DNA of 64,000 nucleotides, taken from the NCBI GenBank assembly GCA_003508835.1, contig PUFA01000034.1, forward strand, positions 7,156,501 through 7,220,500, given 5' to 3'. This document shows positions 22,576 through 34,200 of the stretch, piece by piece. The notes under the pieces were generated by a model. That model had not been told where the DNA came from. It made no database searches and worked only from the letters and a program-made list of their open reading frames with translations. The DNA is from Eonycteris spelaea. Taxonomy: Eukaryota > Chordata > Mammalia > Chiroptera > Pteropodidae. Numbering within the stretch: the first letter of the stretch is position 1; the number at the start of each line of letters is the position of its first letter. The position numbers were made by a program, and so were the translations under genes.

Positions 22576-23589
22576 AAATAGTTTTAACATGGACATATCT
22601 TCTAGAAAATAATTTTCTAAAATGTAAAAATGTCTCTGACTCACAGAGCTGGTTTCCTAAGTTAGGAATTTACATCTTTATAGCAACAGGGATTTCCTGA
22701 GAAAGTAATACATATTTTGATTGCCTTAATTTTTGCCAAGGTTGCATGGTTGCTGGAGTCCAACACTGTCAGTTGACAGGTAAAGAACTAGATTTTCTTA
22801 ATATAGGTTCACATTTGGGAATGGTTGAAAATTGAAGAGAGAAACATGGAGATAGAATAATGTTTCCTATTAAGAAAGATACTTCGTAGAAAACAGGACT
22901 GGGGAAGGAAATCACTTTGGGGGAAATTTGATGAAATTTAACAACATTCTAAAAATTTGATATGCTTTTCATATCCTAACAACCTAGCTAAATTTGACCT
23001 CTAAATCTTCTGAAGTTTGCCCTTAAGGAAATGCTGATCATACTGCAAGATATGTAAAGTGACTGCACAGGCAAATGAACATTGATCATTGCTGGTGGAT
23101 TCAAAAAAATTTTTTAATGGCACTTTGAATTCTTACTGTTTTAATAGTGCATTGTAACAGATCCAAAAAAGCTGTTAGAGATTATTACTTTGGCTGGTCC
23201 ACCAGAACCCAAGGAAAGTTGAACATTTGTCATGCCCTGGTGTTTTATTCAGGGACCTTTGATGTGCTTATGGAAAGATGTCTTTTAATTGTTCCAGTGG
23301 GTCATTGAGGCTGGTTCAAATTGTCTGGATTTTTTTAAGTAGTCTTTCTGAGATTCACTTAATAAACAGATCATGTCGGTATACACTAATGGATTAAGGT
23401 AGAGTATTAATTTAGAACAACTTGTAATTTAAATTAAGAATAACTGACCTGATTTTTCAAAAATTAAAAATTCCCATGCAAATTATACTGAATTCAAAGA
23501 GATGGATTTGATGACAGTGAGTTTATTTAATGGAATTTCTCTTCTGGCTAGAGGATAAAGAAAAGTTTTATTGTTAGAAGACTTAACCC
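22576..23589. other. Unassigned noncoding sequence
   Basis: No gene or named repeat. The words are AT-rich and unique-looking, without simple repeats longer than about 10 bp. Confidence 0.45.
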
Positions 23590-24120
23590 TTCCTCAACAC
23601 ACATCCCATTAATTCTTCCTTCTTAAGGCTTTCTGCCTTGGCTCCTCCTTACAACTGTCCTCTGAATAACCTATAAAGACATTTCTCTCCCTCAATCTTC
23701 AATCAGATCTGCTATGATAATTTTAAAGCACATCGACACCCCACTGCCGGATCTCTAATTTCTTCTTTTAAATTAAGTTTATTGGGGTAACATTGGTTAA
23801 TACAATTATATAATTTTCAGGTGCACGTTAATATTTGACATCTGTATATTCTATTGTGTGTCTACCACTCAAAGTTCAGTTTTCTTCAGCTACCATATAT
23901 TTGCTACTGTTTACCCACTTTACCATCCCCTTTCCCCCGATATTTGACTCCCTTTACTCCATCTACCTCCCTCCTTTCTTTCCTCACCCTCTACCCTCTG
24001 GTAATCACTAGTTTATAGTCCATGTCCATGAGTCTCTGTTTGTTCAGATCTCTAATTTCTTTACAATGATTGGTTCCCTAATGGCTTCTTAAATTCAGCA
24101 AGTCAAAGTATTTTACTCTT
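23590..24120 (+). mobile_element. L2 LINE fragment hosting an L1 insertion
   Basis: Left of the L1: 'ctgctatgataattttaaag' and 'cacatcgacaccccactgcc'. Right of it: 'tggttccctaatggcttctt' and 'aaattcagcaagtcaaagta'. Removing the insert restores the order of the L2 phrase 'gagtgatctttctaaaacacaaatctgatcatgtcactcc ... aatggcttcccattacattcaggataaaatcc'. Divergence is strong. Confidence 0.55.
23765..24046 (-). mobile_element. 5'-truncated L1 with 15-bp target-site duplication
   Basis: The insert starts with a degraded T-rich tail, then 'tttattggggtaacattgg', 'ttaatacaattatataattt', 'tcaggtgcacgttaatattt', 'gacatctgtatattctattg', 'tgtgtctaccactcaaagtt'. I associate this L1 end with bats. It is flanked by GATCTCTAATTTCTT at 23750-23764 and again at 24047-24061, a perfect 15-bp direct repeat. 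This is the clearest retrotransposition footprint in the window. The copy lacks all coding sequence. Confidence 0.88.
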
Positions 24121-24897
24121 TCCTTCACTATTTAAACACTTTTTTTTTTTTTTTGCTGAATTGTCCATAAAAAATCATCTTCTATCTTTCTACCATTTCT
24201 GGACCCTATTTTTGTACTAATAAATGGCAAAATAGATATTCTGAAATTTCCTGTAATATTGTTTGGAAAAATACTTTCTACATCAGGGTTTTAAAATATA
24301 CTTTTCTTCTCCACCTTCGATAAGGTTCTTGTTTACATTTTCCTTAATTGCTCTAGTCTTGCCTCCCTAAACTTAGCTTTCAAGACTACTGCTTTTCATG
24401 AAAATTTATTATTACCTATTTTTATATCCAGATTACTCCTGAAAAAGACTCAAGGTCAGATCACTAAGGATAAAAACAATATAAACAATGTAATGATTAG
24501 AAATACATATTCCTGGCTCTAGGCTAAAGCTATAACTCATTGTTGAGTTTGGTTCTAGCAAATTTGTCTTGTAGTCATAAGGCAAAAAAAAAATAGCATA
24601 TATAAGATTTCTTATGAACTTGAAACAAAAAAAGAAAAGAAAAAAGACTGGCTTTTTCTCTTCCCAGGACTTCTGCTTAATCAGTTGCCCTGTCTTGCTC
24701 CCAACACTGTGTTTTAGCAGCTCAGAATCTTCATCCTTCATATCCAAGACCCAGACTGTTTCTGGATTCTCCCACCCTCTAACACAGGTATTCATCACTT
24801 ACACCTAGCTTATAACAAACAAATTCTCTGTATCAAATTTTCTTTGTCTCCAATTTGGATAGCATCAGATTAAACTTCCTAAATAATTAGATGATAG
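24121..24897. other. Unassigned sequence with a T14 run
   Basis: A T-run at about 24140-24153 and an A9 run near 24583. No gene recognised. A 121-codon minus frame (24433-24798) has no domain and is not credible. Parts may be further L2 relics. Confidence 0.4.
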
Positions 24898-24928
24898 CTG
24901 GATGGATGGATGGATGGATGGATGGATG

Positions 24929-24975
<47 letters not shown>
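24898..24975. repeat. Compound (GGAT)n-(GATA)n microsatellite
   Basis: About seven GGAT units run directly into about eleven GATA units. The junction at about 24930 is a single-base change in the tetramer, so the array likely began as one motif and split. Confidence 0.97.
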
Positions 24976-25409
24976 TTATGTTCCTACAAATGTCTATGGG
25001 ATTAATTTCAAATGTCCCTGGCTGAAATTCCAGGTTTTTGTATTCCCTCTATGTCCTAACATCTCAGAGAATTTAAATTGATTTGGGACTTCTTAAACAT
25101 TTATTTTTTAATAAAAGGATTGATAAGCCTTGACTTCAGGCATTTGAATTTGATTTCCTAATTCTTTCCTGAATATTTGTATATTTGTCCACTGTAGCAG
25201 TTCCTCCTTGTTCACTAGGCCATCCCAACTCTTCCAACTCTTATTTCTTCCTGTTTTCTCTACAGAATTATTTACTGTTCTGTTTTGAACAGATGGAGGG
25301 GCCCCTTTCACATACACAGTATATGCCTTATCTCTTTCTATAAAAATAAATCAAAAGACTGACTCTTTTGTATGTTAAGGTTCTAAGGAAATTAATCTGG
25401 GGCTTTGTT
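24976..25409. other. Unassigned noncoding sequence
   Basis: No gene or repeat family recognised. Confidence 0.45.
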
Positions 25410-25536
25410 AGTTGAGATATGGTCCATGAATCAGAGTGCCAGTAACATCTTAGAAATACAGAATCTCAGACCTTAAATCTACATTTTAACAAAATCCTCA
25501 GTGCTTTATGTGCACATTTAAGTTTGAGAACCACTG
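25410..25536. mobile_element. MER5A-type hAT-Charlie MITE
   Basis: 'gatatggtccatgaatcaga', 'acatcttagaaatacagaat', 'ctcagaccttaaatctacat', 'tttaacaaaatcctcagtgc' and 'aagtttgagaaccactgc' follow MER5A with an internal deletion. The 'tttgagaaccactg' terminus is intact. Confidence 0.8.
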
Positions 25537-25544
25537 CTTTAGAA

Positions 25545-26370
25545 GTATACTACTAAAAGCACACATATATTATATATGTCCCACAAATGATGAATATGAT
25601 GTGTACAACACATGATATAGAATTCATTGTGTAATTTTTTTTCATGGTCCCTTTCCTCCAAAGACATAAGCAATGACAACTAAACCTGGTTCATACCTAA
25701 TTATTAAAACTATAGGAAGTTTCTGAGATAGTCATTAAATATGGCCATTTTTAAACATTAAATTATATAAACTCATGAATCATATTAGGAATAAAAGTAA
25801 CAAACTCAAAACTCATCACTTTGCAACTATTTTACTCATTTTACTATTATTTATATCTTGAAGTTACTTAGGTATGTTATATCTAATAATATAATACTTT
25901 ATAATGATGTTTATATCTCTCTTCAAGTCTGCATTGAGTGACCTCAGGTTGATAGTTTGAAATCAGTCATGATGATATATATATATATATATATATATAT
26001 CATGGAATGCTACAAATCAGGGGGCTTGGTTTATTATTTTAATTGTCTAGATTTATGAAACCAATGGAGAAAATGATAATAATGCAAATTAAACTTAAAA
26101 GAGTCATAACATACAGTTACATACATTGTCTTTTTCTAAGGAGCCTGCTAAGCATTTACCAGCACATTGCTGGTCAAAGACACAAGAAACAGAATGTTTC
26201 TATGGTGAATAGAAATCTGGCATATTTTTGATGTAGAAATGTTTTCAGACATCTATTGAAACTAAAGTAACCTACCCGAAGGTTTTATTTAATTCATTGA
26301 GACTCTACTCAAAATTTTTTCTGAATCTGTGTGGAACTCTCTAGCAGCACCAAATTATAAATTATTCCAT
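25545..26370. other. Unassigned AT-rich sequence
   Basis: No gene recognised. Contains the AT repeat listed at 25975-26000. Confidence 0.45.
25975..26000. repeat. (AT)13 microsatellite
   Basis: Thirteen pure AT units, able to extrude as a hairpin. Confidence 0.97.
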
Positions 26371-26379
26371 TTAACATGT

Positions 26380-26530
26380 TCTGACCTCACATGTTTATTG
26401 GAAAGTCACCTAACCTCTCCAGGTTTCTTTTCCTTTCACTGTAAAATGAGTTTATATTCCAGAAGGTGTCATACTCTCCAGGACAATTAAAGCCAGAGAA
26501 CATTCTAAACATGTAGTTTTCTAATAGAGT
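26380..26530 (+). mobile_element. MIR SINE fragment
   Basis: 'tattggaaagtcacctaacc', 'tctccaggtttcttttcctt' and 'cactgtaaaatgagtttata' follow 'gcaagtcacttaacctctctgagcctcagtttcctcatctgtaaaatggg'. Confidence 0.7.
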
Positions 26531-28090
26531 GGGATGACAGTCTTGATCAGTTTCTCATTGGGAAACCAGTTCAGTATTGTGAAAAATATATCCAAAAAAC
26601 TGGACTAGGAGATCTGAATTATAAATGAAATATCGATTTGCTCTGTCTACTCAATGGCAAAATAGCAAAATAAAATCTGAAAGGTTCATTATTCAGATAT
26701 GTAACAATCATTTAAATGATAACTCTCACATCTGAATGCTAATTAAATGATTTCTCAATCTAGATTTTCGAGTAACATAAACACAGGAAAATACCAAAAT
26801 ATTACTCTTGCTTTTTGGATTCAAGTAGAATTGTTTTTTTCCCCTTACCCCATATGGAATTTATATTTATAAGGTATAAATCAAATGAAAGTTGGTTTTA
26901 CTTACTTCCTTCGGTTTTGTTTATATTTTCAACATCAACACTACCATTAACTAGTATTACAAAGTTAATTTTAACTGTCACCAGGGAAGAGACAGAGAGA
27001 AGATGATTTGATTTGAAGAGACAGAATGAAGTTGATCAGTGCATTGCACTGTGAGTGGTTTAATTTGGTTTAGTAAATCAGCAGTCTAGAACTTGACCAG
27101 GTGGGAAAAAAAACCCTGAAAAACTATCAATTGGGTAGTCTTACATTTTTACAGTGACATATTTCAAAATACAGATGTGAGTACATTTGTTTGGCTCCTT
27201 TATAATTTAGTTTTCTTAAGCTTTTGCTTTTCTATATGTTCATTTTCTATGCTTGCAAAAATTTCTACCATAAGCATGTATAAATGTAATATTCAGAAAA
27301 AATGGGAAAGAAGATTTCTTCTAGACAATGGGAGTACTGGTCTACCAAGAACTGGAGTATTCAATGAGGAAATAAATGCTTTGAGGGGAACAATTTTTAC
27401 GTTTGTGTTGACTCTCCCACCTGCTCATATATTTAGGAAATAAAAATATTTGGAAACAGGTGATGTTTTGAACAACAAAGGAGTAATAATACCACATTTA
27501 TCTAATGTTACTAAGGAAAGAAATATCCCATCTAATTTTTTTTCCAGAGAACTTAAACTATTTATGAGACAAAATTTAAATTAAAAAAATAACTATTTGG
27601 ATATAAGTGTTTTAAAAAATCATAAACTTCCTAAGAATTTTAAACATCACTCACTGAACATATCCTGATAACTTGTTCTCTTTTTTTCTACTTAGGGTCA
27701 AAATTAAGAGCATCCATTTTGTACCAGGTTTGAAAATAGACTAATGTGTTTTAGAGACTATTTGATTTTAAAGGCCTCTTGCCATTATACCAAAGGCTCT
27801 CCAACTGTAGTACATTTATGCACGTCCCTCACAATCGGCCAATCACAATTACTTCTAGAGTCAGCGGGACCCCCGTAGCAGATTACTGTATGACCCCTTC
27901 CTTTCTCTATACTCTTCTCTAATGGTCTTCTTCTCATTTGCTGCCAGTAGAAAATGCACAGCCAAACATGATAATTATTTCCAAATGAACATCAAGATCC
28001 ACCAAGTGAGAGCCTGAACAGCTGAGCGGACTGTATGCTTCTGAGGTGTGACATCAAACCTGACTGATTCCGAACAGATTTCTTCTTCTT
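26531..28090. other. Unassigned noncoding sequence
   Basis: No named repeat or gene. An 88-codon frame at 27177-27443 has a hydrophobic start by chance composition and nothing else. Confidence 0.45.
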
Positions 28091-28094
28091 GGAA

Positions 28095-28320
28095 GGCACT
28101 GAGATTCACAGGAGTCAGATCCTCAAGATTTAAATTCTGGCTCTATGTTTTGCTAGACAAGTGACTTCAGGCAGGTCACCTCACCTCCTCCTTTACCCTT
28201 AGTTAATTCATCCATAAAACAAAGGTGATATCAGAATCTCTTTCAAGAGGTGGTAGGAAAATCAAATAAGGTAATACCTACCCAACAGGAAATGTAACAA
28301 ATACTAGTTAAATAGTATTT
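28095..28320 (+). mobile_element. MIR SINE, near full length
   Basis: 'ggagtcagatcctcaagatt', 'taaattctggctctatgttt', 'gacaagtgacttcaggcagg', 'tcacctcacctcctccttta', 'attcatccataaaacaaagg' and 'aaatcaaataaggtaatacc' track MIR from near its 5' third to its 3' end. Confidence 0.85.
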
Positions 28321-30644
28321 TTGTCACTATTTTTGACCTCTTGGTTAAGTTCCATATGTTAACCCTAGTAGCTGAGTGACGTCATAGGGCATTTGGTGGT
28401 GCCTTCTTGCATTTGAGTGGGTTCCATGGAGCATTTTTGCTGTCACATAGAGACAGATCAATCTGACTCTGATGGCGAACAGAGCCAAGTCCAGGCCCGC
28501 CTTGCCGTTTTCTGTGCATGACTGTAACTTACCTTCTCTCAGCTTGCTTTCTCCTGTGTCGAAGGAGCCAATATTTTCCACAGGGCCTGCTTGGCAATTA
28601 AGTAAGATAATGCCTATGGTAAAGTCTTCACCAAAGGCCTGGAACCTAGTAAAAACTAGCTACTGGTGTTCACCTAAATTAACTGTAGCCATGTGGGTAT
28701 TTCAATGGGTGGTTGCCAGGGATATTACTATTAATGCATTTCTACTACATGTTTAGTTTAGAGACCCACTCCAAACAAAAATAAGCTAAATCATTCAAAA
28801 ATATGTTTGAATACAACTATACCTGATATCTTCTTACACATAGAGGATGAAAAAACTATTTGAGAGAAAATTACTTTAAAAAAATCTCAGATTCCCTTTT
28901 CTTAATCTATCACTTCAGCAATAGCTAAGAAGCAAGGTCGCAGAGGCAGGTTTTCTAAACAGCCAAAACATTACCATTCATCCAAATTGCTCTGCTTCCC
29001 ATTCATTCACAGACATGGATACTCACATAACGAGGCATGAATAAGTCGTTCAGACCTGGCTTTTAAACTGACAGTTGCATTGTTTGGGGACATCCACGTT
29101 TATATCACATTTAATAATATGGACGTAGCTTCTGGCAGACATTTTCTGCATAGTAGTTGGAGTCTGTTTAATTTCCATGAACTAAGGAGGTTTGTTTAAA
29201 ATCCCTTTACAGAGAATGGATGGTTGATCCTCAGCATTCCTTTAATGTATATTGTGAGCAAGTTTTCAAAGCTTTAGATATATATTAATAAGATTCGGAG
29301 TCTTCTTTGTCATCTAAAAAGTAACCATGTTTCATGTAAGATTCATGATAGATTATACATATATATGTATGTATATATATAAAATATACGTCAAACATTA
29401 TGTAAAGTCATTTTCACAGTCCTTACGGTCCAATGCTTTCGTATATACTAGAGTTTGCTTTTGTTCTCAAGTTAAGTCCTAGTAAGAAAGGTTGGCTATT
29501 AATATTTTCGCATGCAAGTGGGAGAGAACCCAGTGCCCTGCATTTTGTGGGGAAAGAGAATTTCTCAGCAGGCATCCCCTCCATGAGATGTTTAGATTCC
29601 AATTGCTTTTTACCCACCAGAAATGCTGAGTCCTCTTTTCCTCAAGCATGGTTCAAATATTATTAGCCAGACTCAACAGAAACTCAAAAGAGCCTGTATC
29701 ATTTATGCCAGATTGTATTCCTGTCCTGAAATTTCGGGTTTCAAATTGTGCTAATGAATAGGCCAAAGAGAAACCTAATAGGATTTTCCTTTCATATCCA
29801 GTACTTGGGGGGAATGGATGTACTTATGTTCGCATGTAATATAGGAATAAAGAGGCATGAAGAGAATAGGGAACTGTAAATGTTTTGTATAGTTATTTCT
29901 CAAGAGAAAAATCTTATCAAATCTATTACTTTAGGCACACAAAAAAATGAGACACAAGTAACATTAGGAAAACATGAATTTTTAAGCATTGTATGGGTTC
30001 TAGAAGGAAAATGTGCAATGCAATCACCTACTACTTCTACGGGGCCTCGTAAGGAAGAAAGCAGGAATATATTTCATTGTGACTACTTCAGAATTGCCTA
30101 TTAACTGTTGATAATATTTTTTCCTTCTTTTGGCCAACTGAAATCTGAGTTGTAAAGTGTCATCTGTCTGAGTGACAGAGAAATTCTCAATATCAAACTA
30201 AAATTTAAATATATATAGTACAAACTGTTAAATTCACAGGTTGTGTGAAATCACTCATTATCCCAATTAGAAGGAATCTCCTCATTTTGTTCACTTTTTC
30301 TTCTTCCTGTCCTCAGTGGCATACTCTTCTGTCTCACATTAGGCTGGTGGGTACTGTTCAGGAGTTCTCTAGAATGACTGGATTACTTAAGAGTCCGTAG
30401 TCATTGCTGCTAGATCATCATCTCTTTACCATGCCTCTTTTCTTTAATGATTTTCTGTTGTCTAGGTCCAAGTTTCTTCATACCTTATTCACTCTCTTCC
30501 TTAATCTGAATGCCAACAGTTTCTAGGCTATATTGCCCACTTGAATTGAACCTATGGTTTGAACAATCTTACGTCTTTCCCCACTTGCTGTTTCTGTTTT
30601 GTTGTTCATCCTTCTGTCCTCACTGTCTGATCTGTGTTTTCTCA
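28321..30644. other. Unassigned noncoding sequence
   Basis: No gene or named repeat. Contains a TA-rich patch at 29354-29390. Frames up to 94 codons (28472-28756) overlap an opposing frame and lack domains. Confidence 0.45.
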
Positions 30645-31040
30645 TCTACATGTCCTAAGGCTCATAGCATCACAAAGCATCACAAACTATGTGGCTTAAA
30701 ATAATAGAAATGTATTTTCCTCAGTGCTGGAGGCTAGAAATCTGAAATCAAGAGGTTGGCAGGGCCATGCCTTCTCTGAGGCTCTAGAGAAGTATCTTTT
30801 CCATGTCTTTCTCTGAGCTTCTGGTGTTACCGGCAGCCCTTGGCATTTCTTGGCTTATACACACTTATGGACATCAGTTATGTTGGATGCGGACCAACTT
30901 AATTTAGTATGACCTCATTTTAATTTGATTACATCTGCAAAACCATATTCCAATAAGGTCACAGTCACAGGTACCAGGGAATTGGGGCTTCAGTATATCT
31001 CTGATCTCTGGGAGGGACACAATTTAACCTTCAACAAAAC
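30645..31040 (-). mobile_element. MLT1-type MaLR solo LTR
   Basis: In reversed order: 'cacaaactatgtggcttaaa', 'gtgctggaggctagaaatct', 'gaaatcaagaggttggcagg', 'gcttctggtgttaccggcag', 'catttcttggcttatacaca', 'tatgacctcattttaatttg', 'attccaataaggtcacagtc', 'gggagggacacaatttaacc'. This is the MLT1 LTR layout, with a deletion in the middle. No internal proviral sequence is visible. The 63-codon frame at 30925-31116 is not a gene. Confidence 0.85.
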
Positions 31041-31179
31041 ACTCGGCTCTCAATGCTCAACATATACCCCAACTTCATCAAGAAGCTTCTCATTTCTTCA
31101 GCTCATACTTTTCTGAACTTTCATAAAATGAATGATTACTTGAGGCATTAACTATAGCTGCTTTTTTATCCTGTATTTC

Positions 31180-31270
31180 AGAAGCCTGGTATAGTGGTTG
31201 GTTTATAGTAAATTTATTCATCAATAAATATTTGATGAATAAATGCCTATATTCAACAAATGAATGAATT
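31180..31270 (+). mobile_element. L2 3' tail
   Basis: 'gaagcctggtatagtggttg', 'gtttatagtaaatttattca' and 'tcaataaatatttgatgaat' with a final 'gaatgaatt' match the L2 terminus. Confidence 0.65.
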
Positions 31271-32478
31271 TATTCTATATGATCTAGTTGTTTTTTTTTT
31301 TCTATACAATGGCACAGTTATTTGCTTTCTTTAAATTAATTGTTCTTCTAAAAGAATTTGAAGGATGCTATGTTATCCCTGATTTGCCTCCCAGAGTCAT
31401 GGAGTCCAGCATGAAATTCCCACATGGATGATAACCTGATAAATGCTTTTCAAATTAATTGGCCTGGAAAAATCTGATTGAAAAGCAGGGAAACATCAAT
31501 AGTCTGTTCAGAGGCATTTAAAAAAGTGAAGGCTATTTTAGGCCGGAAAAAGGCTACTGAAAAAAAAGCAAAGACAGATTGGTGATTAATGTCTTGTTTA
31601 GACCAAACACAAATTCTCTGAATATTATAAGATTCCTGATATCTAGCCAACTAGAATTGTTTAGATCTCATGTGGACATGTCTTTCAGACTTCAAGTTTG
31701 ATCTTTTGGTGATATGTATATCTCTCTTCATTTATATGTTTTAAAAGAAAAATTATATATACATAGAATATATCTGTTTATAAAACCAGTTTACTGCTAA
31801 ATAGCATTTTAAACTGGAAAATCATAAGAACAACTCTAGCAACCCCGACTGTTAACTTTGCATAACTCCTAATCAGTTTCACAATGGGGAGCAGAGTAAG
31901 GCTCACACCTGGGGTCTTAAATATGACAAAGACTACTTGAAATAAAAGAATTAAAATAACTTCTCTTCTTATTAATGTTTTTACTTAGTAATGCATTTAT
32001 CCCTGAAGTAAGCCCAAATGCTCATTTTCTTAACCCTGAAGATAAAAAATCTGCAAATTTAATAGGCATCCATGCCACCCACAGAAAATAAGCAAAATAA
32101 AAGAAACTGTACAAATTTCTATAAATCACAGATGGGGAGAGGGAGAACAGGGTTTGTCAAAATGGCATCAATATTCTCCAAGTGTTTGAAGGAAAAATGT
32201 TTTTAGGAAATGGTATATTCTGCAAACATGGAGTATGTGTTATTCGGTTTAGTTTGGTGTTGTATAATAGCACACACATAGGACAGGTTCTTCCATGTGT
32301 CGGACGGCATGCCATTAAAGTGCCTGGTTAAAGCCACCAGTCTCATAGATGCAATGCAAATTAGCGAACAACATTGTGCTTTCAAATGTACGTAAACCTT
32401 AATAAGCCTGCTGATTGCTTCTGGAAAGCAGTTATTTTGTGCTTAAGGAATAGCTAAATGGTTGGGAAACTCAGCATT
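31271..32478. other. Unassigned AT-rich sequence
   Basis: No gene or named repeat recognised. Confidence 0.45.

Positions 32479-32479
<1 letters not shown>

Positions 32480-32527
<48 letters not shown>
32480..32527. repeat. (CA)n microsatellite
   Basis: About 24 uninterrupted CA units, then an A-rich CAACAAAAAAAAACCCC end. It is the longest pure dinucleotide CA array in the window. Confidence 0.98.
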
Positions 32528-32530
<3 letters not shown>

Positions 32531-33559
32531 CAACAAAAAAAAACCCCATAATGGCAGAAGTGGGTAAGTATGGAAGGGAGGAAGAACCATAGTGATTGTT
32601 ATTGGGGAAAGAGTTCAGATTTTTGTTCACTAAAATGTATTCACGAAATATGAGACATATTTTTCAACAAAGTCCTCAAGGACCCAGAGGGTAGTTTTAG
32701 ATGTATATTGGTCTAGGAAAACCCAACGATATATTATTTTTTTCATGAGCATAACCAGGAGGGACAATTCCAGCAGAAATGTATGTAGGGGCCAGAGATT
32801 GAGGGATTATACAAGCAGGTCTATCAGCATGAGGGCCAGGTTCACACACACGTAGAAACCTACTCTCAAATAGTGATCCTGAGGTTCAGGCAGAGGAGAC
32901 CTCTTTTTTCCCATTAGTGAAGAAAACCAAGCCTGAAAACTTCTTATCCTTTTGCTTTTGAGCTTATGGAGAACCAAAGGAAATTTTCTATTCCCTTTTT
33001 ATATACTTAAAATGATATGTATTTCATTGTTTTTGCATTTTGGATTTCTAATGTTGCATCCTATCCAAGGGTGAAACGCAAATAAAAACTCATAACTTTT
33101 GCCAGTAACTGGATTAAAAGTTTTAAATAGCTCATCCCATGCTGAGTTTACTGCACAAATGCCTTCCCAAAATGAGCTAGTGCATTTCAGGTAGCAAGCA
33201 GCAGAGGAGAAGAAGCATGTATTAGAAATGCAAATCAGACTGAATGGCTCAAGCAATGTTCATCTCCTCCTCTTGCAGAATGGGGGCACGTCTGCGACAT
33301 CACCCAGGCTCTCCACTATCCTCCCCAAAAACCTACAGGATGGAAAAACGCTAGAACAGAAGACTAAAAGTGATCACTTTCTTGTAACCTGTAGAATATT
33401 TCATATTAAAAAACTTTTGGTTTCTCCTTAATCTCAAAGAGTTGGCAACAATGGATCATACGGTTCTATCACAGAAGTAGGCTGGATCTGAGCCTGGTGA
33501 GACCCCTTCTGTGCTCATGTGCTCCCCAGGTGACTATGGACAGCACCCTTCCCTACTGG
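32528..33559. other. Unassigned noncoding sequence
   Basis: No gene recognised. An octamer ATGCAAAT lies at 33228-33235. A 67-codon plus frame (33228-33431) starts inside it and has no domain. Confidence 0.45.
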
Positions 33560-34200
33560 ATTAGAATTGAAATGTTTCTGTTATGAATGCTGCTTTCCTG
33601 GCCCCTCAGGGCTTTGGTTTTGTTTTGTTTTCTTTTGTTTTGTTTCTAATGCAGAGAATGTCTATTTCCCTGCACCTTCACTCACCAAGCCAACATCAGG
33701 GAAGGAGGTAGAAGGAGTGAGAGCTGCAGAGCTGGCAGAGGGAGAGGCCCCAGCGCCTGTGATGCAGAGCTGGAAGAAGCCTTCACTCCCCCAGAGAAAC
33801 TGTGAAGGTCAAATGGCTGTCAGATTTGTCCCGGTTTGGCATTGAGACCCCTGCCTCTAGCAGTTGCTGATGTGGGCTGCCCCCTGCTGGCTGCACTTCC
33901 CAACATCTGGGAAGACAAGTTGTCTCTTGAAAGGGCTCTGAGATGCTGGGCAAGTCTGTTTCCATCGCATCTGAGAAGCCAGTTTGCTCCCTCCTCCTGG
34001 GCCCCAGTCCACCCGTCTGAAATGGCACTTATAGAGTCACTGACGGGTCCTTGACACACACTGTGTCAGGACAACTGCTCCGATGACTCAAACCTCTCTA
34101 GCCATCTCTCCTGTCTAGTGTCCCTGCACTGTGCCACCTGCGTGCTTTCTGAGTCTTCTGGAAAAGACCTGAAGCGGGTTTGTCTGGGCAGGTGTAAAGA
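33560..34200. other. GC-richer island, unassigned
   Basis: The region has clearly higher GC than either flank and is open in several frames on both strands (33567-33845, 33836-34054, 33783-34059). That pattern fits composition, not coding. No splice-bounded exon is convincing. It begins after a (TTTTG)n-like stretch at 33616-33645 and contains the CTCF motif listed separately. An old LTR or an insulator-type element are both possible. Confidence 0.4.
33875..33890 (-). promoter_or_regulatory. Consensus CTCF-binding motif
   Basis: The minus strand reads CCAGCAGGGGGCAGCC. It matches every position of the core consensus CCASYAGRKGGCRSYV that I know for CTCF. Occupancy cannot be judged from sequence. 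No partner site of equal quality was seen elsewhere in the window. Confidence 0.6.

Noticed and set aside
23185..23210. Y-RNA-like GGCTGGTCC start
   Set aside because: The downstream sequence does not continue any Y RNA.
24433..24798. 121-codon minus-strand frame
   Set aside because: Includes lysine/phenylalanine runs from A/T homopolymers and no domain.
24898..24975. Possible CRISPR-like or satellite array
   Set aside because: Simple tetranucleotide repeats without spacers; a microsatellite.
33567..34059. Several overlapping frames of 72-92 codons suggesting an exon
   Set aside because: Open frames occur on both strands at once, which reflects GC content; no conserved splice sites visible.
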